Below the pieces are notes generated by a model, which worked only from the letters and a program-made list of their open reading frames with translations, did not search any database and had not been told where the DNA came from. A program made the position numbers and the translations under genes. Shown here piece after piece: positions 23,378 to 30,120 of a DNA stretch of 54,629 nucleotides. The stretch lies in the IMG/VR virus record IMGVR_UViG_3300040815_003619, positions 1-54,629 of that record. One strand, given 5' to 3'. The DNA is from a virus. Position 1 is the first letter of the stretch; every line of letters starts with the position of its first letter.

Positions 23378-24325
23378 CTAAATAATAATGGATGCTTTAA
23401 CTGAAATGAGTAGATTATTGACGTCGTAATTATTAAGACCTTCACGCATCATAACGCGCATCAAATCCATTTTATTTTCCTTTTTGACCTTATTGTCATA
23501 TTGATAATTGATAGATTTTATCTGCTGCCATGATAGACATGTGCTATCCAAATACATTAATTGCCAATTTTTTTTAAGTCTATTTTCCTTCAAAATTATC
23601 TCTTTTACAACTTTAGAGCTACTTTGAAGATTTTTTGTCTCTTCGATAATATCTTCAACAGAAATAAAGTCTTCTTCTTTAAGCTGCGGAAAATGTTTTA
23701 ACATTGTCTTAAATCCCGCACCTTTTACGCCTTTAATTCCGTCACTCTGATCACCTACAAAACATCTAGCTGTGCAAAAGTTTGTTGATGAAACACCCCA
23801 TTTAGCTAAAACTTCTTCTTTATCTATTATCTTCTTTTGATTTGGTGACCAAATAACATTATCATCGTCTATAAGCTGGTAATAATCCTTATCAGAAGTA
23901 ACCAAAATTTTACGATGGCCAGCTTTTTTATTCTTGCTTATGTAACCAATCACGTCGTCAGCTTCACAATCATTTACATATATCTGTGTAACTGGAATGA
24001 ACTTAAGTATTTCTATTAATGTTTTAAGCTGATCGTCTCTATTATCTTTGGTATCGTATCTATCTGAATAATAACCGCTTCTATTTAATTTGACAGGACG
24101 TTTGCCCTGTTTATAGTTAGGTTCTATTGCTCTTCTTCTACTTGAACCGCCTCCTTCCCAAACAATTGTCATTTTATGGGGTCTAAACCTATCACATAAG
24201 TGTTGTATATTGCGCAAAAACCCTAAGATTCCTCCACACTGTGTGTTATGAAGAGAAACCGTAGGGTTTGCGCAATAGTGTCTCATAAAAACATTGAGAC
24301 CATCTATTAAGATTTCAGGCTGCAT
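23378..24325 (-). CDS. 5'-3' exonuclease / RNase H (FEN-type)
   Basis: 315 residues from the ATG at 24325 (MQPEILIDGLN), one base after the recA stop. Removes RNA primers and flaps. Seen: LIDGLNVFMRHY near 6-17, YVNDCEADDVIGYI near 115-128, KILVTSDKDYYQLI near 137-150, and CFVGDQSDGIKGVKGAG near 183-199 with the helix-hairpin-helix. These carry the acidic metal ligands of the T4 RNase H/Pol I N-domain family. In this phage the separate family A polymerase (27459-28616) lacks an exonuclease domain, so this protein could act with it. Confidence 0.92.
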   Translation of the reverse strand: MQPEILIDGLNVFMRHYCANPTVSLHNTQCGGILGFLRNIQHLCDRFRPHKMTIVWEGGGSSRRRAIEPNYKQGKRPVKLNRSGYYSDRYDTKDNRDDQLKTLIEILKFIPVTQIYVNDCEADDVIGYISKNKKAGHRKILVTSDKDYYQLIDDDNVIWSPNQKKIIDKEEVLAKWGVSSTNFCTARCFVGDQSDGIKGVKGAGFKTMLKHFPQLKEEDFISVEDIIEETKNLQSSSKVVKEIILKENRLKKNWQLMYLDSTCLSWQQIKSINYQYDNKVKKENKMDLMRVMMREGLNNYDVNNLLISVKASIII

Positions 24326-24326
24326 T

Positions 24327-25529
24327 TTACTCCAAGCCACTTACATCAATGTGTTCTGCGATTGCTGACATTTCTTCATATGATTCTGCATCAATGTGAA
24401 TGTCTTCATCTGTTACTCTTGCCTTAACCATTGCTTTCTCTAGGAGTCCGTCAACATAAGGCTTTGTCTCTGGGTTTCTCATAATCTTATAGAAGTCTGC
24501 TTTGTAGAATTTCTTCTCAAATACAATCTCTCCATCAAGTGTTGCTACATTCAAGTGTTTCCATGCACCATTTCCACTAATTTCTACAATATGTTCATCA
24601 ACCTGCTCAGCTCCATGTTTTCTTAGAATATCAAATACTTCCTCATGTTCTTTAATGCCGATACCAAAGTGGATCTGAAAGTTTGTTGTCCTAAAAGGTG
24701 CAGTTACCTTATTCTTAATTGTTTTTGCTGAAACATTGATACCAATTGGCTCTTTGTCTTTATTAAGAATAGGTGAACCTGCACCAAGTTTAATACGAAC
24801 TGAAGAGTGGAATGGGATTGCCATGCCGCCAGGTGTAGTTGTTGGATCACCATACATTACTCCTACTTTTGTTCTAATCTGATTTAGACAAACCATAAGA
24901 ACATTTTCATTAGCAATAACTCCTGTAATCTTTCTCATACCTTTTGAGATAGCGCGTGCCTGGAGCCCAATACTTTCTTTATCATAATCTCCAACAAGCT
25001 CTGCACGAGGTGAAGATGCAGCAACAGAGTCCCAAATAATAGTTACTGGAACATCTTTTTGCATTGCTTTAGCCTTAAGAATAGTGCTTTCAGCAATAGA
25101 AAGAACTTCTTCTGTGCAATGCGTATCTACATAGACAAAACGCTTGTTAATGTCTACACCAAGTGCATTAAGGTTTTCAATGCTTGTTGCATTCTCAGTA
25201 TCGATATATACAACAATACCATTCATCTGCTGTGTAGAACGAGCAATCTGTGTTGCGATATGTGACTTACCAATAGATGGAGGTCCAAAGATTTCTACAA
25301 TACGTCCTTCTGGAAGTCCACCATTTCGTCTATTAGAGATAATATAATCTAATAGTTGTGAACCTGTACTAATCCACCTATTGACATGCGTAGGAGATTC
25401 ATCTGTGCTAAGATTATATGCTACACGAGTTCCTCTTTCTTTGTTTAGTGACTTAATAAGATCAGCGGTAAAGTCCTCTGCCGCTCCACTGGTTTCAACT
25501 ACGGGATCTGCTTTTTTCTTTCTAGCCAT
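24327..25529 (-). CDS. recA: RecA/UvsX-type recombinase
   Basis: 400 residues. Forms the ATP-dependent presynaptic filament for strand exchange and recombination-dependent replication. Seen: GGLPEGRIVEIFGPPSIGKS near 70-89 with Walker A GPPSIGKS, VVYIDTENATS near 105, Walker B VTIIWDSVAASSP, CLNQIRTKVGVMYGDPTTTPGG near 214-235 (loop L2 region), and AIPFHSSVRIKLG. The loop region is more like bacterial RecA than T4 UvsX. The start AUG follows AGGAGGT, which lies in the 3' arm of a perfect 10-bp hairpin (25533-25562); a promoter inside that hairpin would make a message without the 5' arm. Confidence 0.96.
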   Translation of the reverse strand: MARKKKADPVVETSGAAEDFTADLIKSLNKERGTRVAYNLSTDESPTHVNRWISTGSQLLDYIISNRRNGGLPEGRIVEIFGPPSIGKSHIATQIARSTQQMNGIVVYIDTENATSIENLNALGVDINKRFVYVDTHCTEEVLSIAESTILKAKAMQKDVPVTIIWDSVAASSPRAELVGDYDKESIGLQARAISKGMRKITGVIANENVLMVCLNQIRTKVGVMYGDPTTTPGGMAIPFHSSVRIKLGAGSPILNKDKEPIGINVSAKTIKNKVTAPFRTTNFQIHFGIGIKEHEEVFDILRKHGAEQVDEHIVEISGNGAWKHLNVATLDGEIVFEKKFYKADFYKIMRNPETKPYVDGLLEKAMVKARVTDEDIHIDAESYEEMSAIAEHIDVSGLE

Positions 25530-25532
25530 ATG

Positions 25533-25562
25533 AAAATACCTCCTGGTTACAAGAGGTATTTT
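25533..25562 (-). promoter_or_regulatory. hairpin over the recA ribosome-binding site
   Basis: Perfect 10-bp inverted repeat, arms 25533-25542 and 25553-25562, with a 10-base loop. In the recA message the 3' arm contains AGGAGG of the Shine-Dalgarno. Read-through transcripts would mask the ribosome site; transcripts from 25558-25586 start near 25551, inside the loop, and cannot form it. Confidence 0.7.
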
Positions 25563-25586
25563 ATCAACGGTCTTAACTTTTTACAA
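25558..25586 (-). promoter_or_regulatory. sigma70-like promoter of recA
   Basis: Minus-strand -35 TTGTAA (25581-25586), 17-bp spacer, -10 TAAAAT (25558-25563). The -10 overlaps the 5' arm of the ribosome-site hairpin. Confidence 0.65.
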
Positions 25587-25592
25587 AATTAT

Positions 25593-26417
25593 TTAGAAAG
25601 GAGATGCATCATCCTCAAGTTCAGCGAAAGCAGCATCAAGTGACTCAAACTTAGAAGACACAGGCTCGGAAGCTTTTGGCTCGTCACGAACAACTGCTGG
25701 TGCAGACGCTGTTTGACTTCCACCACGTGTAGTTCCAACGCTGCTAGAAGATGATTCCTCATCATCACCATTAAGCCATGCATTTACGATTCGCTCAAGC
25801 TCTTCATAAGACTTAGCCTCATAGAGATCATCAACACGAGGAACATTGCTTGTCCACTTCTGAATTTGATCTGCTGACTCAGAAAGTGGCGTAGACTTTG
25901 GACGAGGACGAACCTCGGTTGTTGCCCACATCTTTCCTGGAGCCTTGAAGCAATTAATACGAAGATCATTACCTTCTGCTACATCAGTAATATCACCATA
26001 GTCCTCATCAAGCATGTAGTTCAAAAGTGACTGGTAGATTTGCTTTCCAAATGCCCAGAGACGAACACCTTTATCTTCCTCACCACGAACAATAACTGGT
26101 GCAAAACAACGCATCTTAGGATAAAGCTTCTTAGCAAGCTCGTAACTCTCTTTACTTCCATCGTCACGAAGCTTATTGATAAGCTCTTGGATAGGATCTG
26201 GATTACCGAACTGGTAAGGTGCCAGAAGTCCTGGGTTATTGCCAATGTTGTAGTAGAACATTAGCTCTTTGAATGGTTGTCCGTCATTATTAGGATAAGC
26301 GATAAGTCGAACTGTTGTCTCCTCACCTTCCTCTGGTCGCCACATGATGTTTCGCTTGCTGTTTGCACCGCTGAGCTGACCAAGTTTACGACGAATTGCA
26401 TCCATATCGATTGCCAT
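25593..26417 (-). CDS. single-stranded DNA-binding protein (gp32-like)
   Basis: 274 residues. Coats single-stranded DNA at the fork and recombination intermediates. Seen: an N-terminal basic segment (IRRKLGQLSGANSKRN) matching the LAST-like cooperativity region of gp32, an OB-type core from about 25 to 210 opening with EETTVRLIAYPNNDGQPF, and a Ser/Ala-rich linker leading to an acidic C-terminal tail ending DDASPF, the shape used to recruit partner proteins. The core has none of the gp32 zinc cysteines except one (CFAPV), and another in INCFKAP. Its leader looks suited to autoregulation. It is upstream of recA. Confidence 0.9.
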   Translation of the reverse strand: MAIDMDAIRRKLGQLSGANSKRNIMWRPEEGEETTVRLIAYPNNDGQPFKELMFYYNIGNNPGLLAPYQFGNPDPIQELINKLRDDGSKESYELAKKLYPKMRCFAPVIVRGEEDKGVRLWAFGKQIYQSLLNYMLDEDYGDITDVAEGNDLRINCFKAPGKMWATTEVRPRPKSTPLSESADQIQKWTSNVPRVDDLYEAKSYEELERIVNAWLNGDDEESSSSSVGTTRGGSQTASAPAVVRDEPKASEPVSSKFESLDAAFAELEDDASPF

Positions 26418-26503
26418 ATTTTTCTCCTTTGTTAAATGTGTAAATGTTTTTTTGGTAACTGTTTAATTTTTTATTTTTTTTAAGCCAGCCACCTAATGGC
26501 GAC
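26418..26503 (-). promoter_or_regulatory. structured, A-rich leader of the SSB gene
   Basis: Between the promoter and the SSB start there is a 5'-proximal stem (arms 26488-26493 and 26498-26503, two G-U pairs) followed by a long A/U-rich unstructured stretch with UUAAA elements. T4 gene 32 uses a 5' structure plus such repeats so that gp32 represses its own translation. The parallel is structural; the pseudoknot itself is not proven. Confidence 0.5.
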
Positions 26504-26506
26504 TGT

Positions 26507-26535
26507 ATAATATACTTATTTTATCTTTTTTACAA
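26507..26535 (-). promoter_or_regulatory. sigma70-like promoter of SSB gene
   Basis: Minus-strand -35 TTGTAA (26530-26535), 17-bp spacer, -10 TATTAT (26507-26512). Predicted start near 26500 gives a leader of about 83 nt. Confidence 0.7.
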
Positions 26536-26542
26536 ATAATGT

Positions 26543-26884
26543 TTATTTTTTAGTTTTTCTTTTTTTATTGCTTTTTCTGAGGTGCTTGCTTGGTCCTTCA
26601 ATTGGAGAGTCTTTAGTTCTTGGGTCAGCATATCTAACTTTTCCTCTTGGACCTGCACCTACTGGAACCATAGGACCACTAACTGCGGCAGCGAATGAAG
26701 CCTCATCAACTTCAGAAGGACCACATTCGTTACAAGACTCTCCTTCAGAACAACCACAAGATTTTCCTTCACCTTCTGCACATTCGCATTTTTCGCCTTC
26801 TGCACATTCACAAGGCTTTTCTTTTAACATTATTTTCTTTTCAGATAAAACTTCTCTAATATAAGTCTCTAGTAATCTTTTCAT
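26543..26884 (-). CDS. Cys-rich repeat protein with capsid-targeting-like N-terminus
   Basis: 113 residues. Residues 1-15 (MKRLLETYIREVLSE) form an amphipathic helix ending in L-S-E, which resembles a head-targeting leader cut by the prohead protease. Residues about 24-54 contain repeated CxC and CxExE units: CECAEGEKCECAEGE, CGCSEGESC, CNECG. The rest is Gly/Pro-rich and ends in a very basic tail (KSNKKRKTKK). The Cys cluster could bind zinc or other metals, or be cross-linked; function is unknown. It sits between the SSB and HD-like genes and is preceded by AAGGAG. Confidence 0.72.
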   Translation of the reverse strand: MKRLLETYIREVLSEKKIMLKEKPCECAEGEKCECAEGEGKSCGCSEGESCNECGPSEVDEASFAAAVSGPMVPVGAGPRGKVRYADPRTKDSPIEGPSKHLRKSNKKRKTKK

Positions 26885-26914
26885 AATAACTCCTTGTTAC
26901 TATTTATTACTAGA

Positions 26915-27475
26915 CTATTTATTTAAGACATGCTGCCTTGCTGTTTGAATAAGAAAAAGAAGACCTTTATTATGTCCTGCATAAAATCTGTTTTCTTCAA
27001 AGTGCATACCACCTGATAGTTGAATTGCTAACCACTCTTCTTTAGTAAGTTTAACACCATAATGCTGAAGTAGAAATAATGTTTTATGTGTCATTGACAT
27101 TTTATCACATTCTTCATTCCACTTATAAAGTTGACCTAGTTTTTCTCTATGCCAATCGGAATCTTGAATAGAAAATGTGTCTTGTTCTAGATCACCAATA
27201 CGTCCTAAGTCTGAAAGAAGTGATGTAAGAAGAATACTTTTTGTTGAGCAGTTTAGACCTAGTGCTTCGTTTAGACTTCTTGCAGCCTTTGCTACTTCTA
27301 GGCAAAATTCAACTAAGCCGCCTGGACCAGTAAAAGGTTCGCTTGATGACGTATTAAATGTACATTCAGCAATTCTTTGTCCTTGCTCACTAAGCAACAT
27401 ATTAAGGTTATGATCAGATAGTCTTTTTAGGAGACCTTCGTATTTACCCCAGACTTCTTCAATATTTCGTTCCAT
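26915..27475 (-). CDS. degenerate HD-domain protein
   Basis: 186 residues. Order of elements matches HD-type phosphohydrolases: a first helix (LVEFCLEVAKAARSLNEALG near 54-73), ILLTSLLSDLGRIGD near 80-95 where the diagnostic His-Asp is Ser-Asp, WHREKLGQLYKW near 107, and a C-terminal helix with HKTLFLLQHYGVKLTKEEW then LSGGMHFEE. The aligned metal histidines appear mostly missing, so enzymatic loss and a binding role are likely. It overlaps the polymerase gene by 17 bases, implying coupled expression. Confidence 0.65.
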   Translation of the reverse strand: MERNIEEVWGKYEGLLKRLSDHNLNMLLSEQGQRIAECTFNTSSSEPFTGPGGLVEFCLEVAKAARSLNEALGLNCSTKSILLTSLLSDLGRIGDLEQDTFSIQDSDWHREKLGQLYKWNEECDKMSMTHKTLFLLQHYGVKLTKEEWLAIQLSGGMHFEENRFYAGHNKGLLFLIQTARQHVLNK

Positions 27476-28616
27476 ATAAATCCTCTACACTAATTGGAAA
27501 ATTACCAAGTATGCTACAATTATATCCTTGTTTAACTTCTTTTACAAATTCATCGATATAATCTTCTTTAACATCGATCATAAGCGCATCATGAATAATA
27601 AAGATAGGTTTTGCTTGATTTTTGTCTAGTCTTTCATAAACTTTAGAAAAACCGCTTAGGGCAACATCAACAGCCGTAGACTGCACATAATTGTTTAATA
27701 TGACGTTTTCTTCGGTGACATGATTATTCCATAAGGTACGACCCCAAAAGTTTGTTCTGCGTCCGTTTTCGCTGCTTTCTTGAGCCATTTCAAGGCATTG
27801 ATCAACGCATAAATACTTGTCAATATAACTGCATAGTTGATCGACTTTGTCTTTTGATATTTTCGAATATAAACTCTTTTTTGAAGAACCATATACAGCT
27901 GAAATGATTGCTTGTTTTACAATTGATCGGTCAATATCTAATTCTAGACTTGACATAATTTCTTCATAAATGTCGCCTTGACAATCCCAGCCACCTAATT
28001 TACGCATAATTCTAGGTTCTAACGAAACAAAATCAATATAAAATAACTTACCCTTTTCAAAGGATGACTTAAATATATTTCTATATTTGCGTGGAAGCGT
28101 TAAAATATTTGCTTGACTTTTAGAAGATAAACGTCCGGTCACAGTTTCAGACCTAGAATATTCTACTTCTTTATTAGACTTAAAACCTAACAGATTTGTT
28201 TTTAATGTTTCATTCTGTTCTAACAATAGATAAGCATTTAATGCTTTAATATCTACGTTATATTTAGTTATATTTCTATATAAATCTTGTTGATTATTAT
28301 AGACAGAAAAATATCTATCTGATTTAGCTTCTTCTATAAAAGATTGTATCTCATCTTTTACAAATTTTATAAGACTATTTTTTTTGCTTTTTGGCAAAGA
28401 CTCAACAAGATTAATGTTTTTTACATTAAGGCTTTTGAAAATATTTAAGTGTTTTTCTACGTCGTTGCTAAAGGTTGTTTCTTTAATAGAAAATGTTTTA
28501 TTTAAGTTGTCTTTTAGAAATTTATTTTGAAAAAAGGATAGATCAAAGATACAATCAATTTCATAAGGAAACTCGATATCTTTTGAAAATAAATTTTTAA
28601 TATTTATAAAACTCAT
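27459..28616 (-). CDS. minimal family A DNA polymerase (Pol I palm/fingers only)
   Basis: 385 residues. Contains only the polymerase region. Seen: SETVTGRLSSKSQANILTLP near 156-175, motif A KLFYIDFVSLEPRIM near 190-204 (usual DYSQIELR), motif B DRSIVKQAIISAVYG near 229-243 with the Arg, Lys and Tyr-Gly positions, and motif C FIIHDALMID near 343-352 with the catalytic Asp (usual HDE is HDA). There is no 3'-5' or 5'-3' exonuclease. Typical Pol I is over 850 residues; T7 polymerase about 700. It may be a primer-gap filler, or the true replicase beside DnaE. Confidence 0.88.
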   Translation of the reverse strand: MSFINIKNLFSKDIEFPYEIDCIFDLSFFQNKFLKDNLNKTFSIKETTFSNDVEKHLNIFKSLNVKNINLVESLPKSKKNSLIKFVKDEIQSFIEEAKSDRYFSVYNNQQDLYRNITKYNVDIKALNAYLLLEQNETLKTNLLGFKSNKEVEYSRSETVTGRLSSKSQANILTLPRKYRNIFKSSFEKGKLFYIDFVSLEPRIMRKLGGWDCQGDIYEEIMSSLELDIDRSIVKQAIISAVYGSSKKSLYSKISKDKVDQLCSYIDKYLCVDQCLEMAQESSENGRRTNFWGRTLWNNHVTEENVILNNYVQSTAVDVALSGFSKVYERLDKNQAKPIFIIHDALMIDVKEDYIDEFVKEVKQGYNCSILGNFPISVEDLYGTKY

Positions 28617-28622
28617 AAAAGA

Positions 28623-28651
28623 ATAATATAAATATTGTATCTAATTTACAA
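28623..28651 (-). promoter_or_regulatory. sigma70-like promoter of family A polymerase gene
   Basis: Minus-strand -35 TTGTAA (28646-28651), 17-bp spacer, -10 TATTAT (28623-28628). As at 8724-8752, the -35 is formed by the Val-Val-Asn-stop end of the upstream gene, and the bases following it (ATTAGA) are also shared. Confidence 0.75.
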
Positions 28652-30113
28652 CGCTAAGTGCATCCTTTATAAGAATTCTTTTTAACTTATATTCTAAAGT
28701 TACGTCAGATACACCTGCAGCATTTGAAAGAAATCTTGAACTTAAAGTGCTACTATCTAAAAATTTAACATAAGTTGCATGATTAACAATTTTTCTACAT
28801 AAATCTTTAGTAACTTCAGTATTTATTGTTCTATATAACCTTTTAAGATCCGGGCTCATTTTATTAACTTCATCACTTTTTAACTTTTCAGTATATTCAT
28901 AGTAAAAAATATCTCGCTTTTTTTTATTATATGTTTCTTTTAGTTTATTATTTAAGGCAGGTGTAGGACTTTTGCGATAATCATTAATTATCTTATTATT
29001 AAGAAGATTAAAATGATCAAAGCTAGGATCTCCTGGGTTTCTAATTGCATAATAAATTTTATTAATAAAGTATTCATATACAAAGTATTGCACATTGTCA
29101 AAATCACTAACTAAAAGATTGACTTCTATTATTATCATTAAAAAAAGCAAGTTAATATAATTCAAAGAATATTCTGAATTTGGAACTAAATACGCGCTAT
29201 CTATATTAGCATTTCTAAAATTAGCAGTTGTGCTGCTAATTATTTTTTCACTTTTTTTATCATTAACTTTTGCAAATTCGTTTATTAATGTTCTAAATTG
29301 AATAGGCGTTAAATTTTGTAAAGTTATAAATCCACTAAATTCTTCTAAAGTACCGCTTATTTTTCTAGTTCTAAGCGTAATTTTATTATTTAATGTATTT
29401 AATTCAGGCTGAATTGTAGTTAATTCAGAAGAGATGTCCTTGCCATTAATTATACCAGTAGTTATTGCATTAGAAACGTCATGTGATATACCAAAATTTG
29501 AAGATGCTAAAGTTAACTTAGCAGACGTTTTTGGTCTTTTAGGATTGTAAAGTCTTGCTTTGTAATTTTGAAAAAGTTTTAATGATACTTCTTGTATACT
29601 TAGAATTCCTCCTTTTTGAGTTGTAGAATCATATTTAATATAAAATATATCAAATCGTGGACCTCTGCTATCATCTACAGTTAACCATTGTGAGTTTTTA
29701 TATAATTTACTTCTTGCTTTTAAATTTCCGCCTAAAAGTATACCTACATTTGGAATTTTTAAATCTTTTATTCTGCCAGCTATATAAATATTTAATTTTA
29801 TATTATTGTTAAATAATCTTAATTGATTTTCTATACTATATGCTTCGTTTTTATATGTTTTTGTCCTAGTAATTCTTCCTTGATTTAATATTTTTTTATA
29901 ACCAGTTCCCACAATTGGGTCTTTAAAAGCTTTTGACAAAACTTTATTATTTTCTAAAGTAACACTTACATCTGAGTTAATTGATGATATATCACCTACA
30001 CTTAAAATTTGTGGTATTAATATTCCAGAAAATCCTGATTGTATATTAGGTTGATAATCTAAATCATTATCTTCGCTTTGATTTGTAAAACCTCCTACTT
30101 TTAAGTTGCTCAT
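28641..30113 (-). CDS. probable virion structural protein, unknown
   Basis: 490 residues, unrecognised. Beta-rich N-terminal half (LTLASSNFGISHDV, KITLRTRKISGT) and a helical C-terminal half with a hydrophobic stretch YINLLFLMIIIEVNLLV near 320. It ends the long minus-strand tail operon, seven bases after the 1105-residue baseplate-type gene, so it is probably a baseplate or tail component; that is inferred only from position. Its final codons form the -35 of the polymerase promoter. Confidence 0.65.
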   Translation of the reverse strand: MSNLKVGGFTNQSEDNDLDYQPNIQSGFSGILIPQILSVGDISSINSDVSVTLENNKVLSKAFKDPIVGTGYKKILNQGRITRTKTYKNEAYSIENQLRLFNNNIKLNIYIAGRIKDLKIPNVGILLGGNLKARSKLYKNSQWLTVDDSRGPRFDIFYIKYDSTTQKGGILSIQEVSLKLFQNYKARLYNPKRPKTSAKLTLASSNFGISHDVSNAITTGIINGKDISSELTTIQPELNTLNNKITLRTRKISGTLEEFSGFITLQNLTPIQFRTLINEFAKVNDKKSEKIISSTTANFRNANIDSAYLVPNSEYSLNYINLLFLMIIIEVNLLVSDFDNVQYFVYEYFINKIYYAIRNPGDPSFDHFNLLNNKIINDYRKSPTPALNNKLKETYNKKKRDIFYYEYTEKLKSDEVNKMSPDLKRLYRTINTEVTKDLCRKIVNHATYVKFLDSSTLSSRFLSNAAGVSDVTLEYKLKRILIKDALSVVN

Positions 30114-30120
30114 TTAAACC

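Noticed and set aside
26484-26503. Hairpin next to a T-rich run taken as a terminator
   Set aside because: The T-run precedes the hairpin on the plus strand and is an A-run on the minus strand, the wrong side for termination in either direction; it lies in the SSB leader.
26568-26864. 98-codon plus-strand open frame
   Set aside because: Lies antisense inside the Cys-rich gene; its Pro/Ser-rich composition is the reverse reading of Gly/Cys/Glu codons and it has no ribosome site.
28601-28634. Two TATAAATA octamers near the family A polymerase start
   Set aside because: One is coding (Ile-Asn codons) and the other faces the plus strand where no gene follows.
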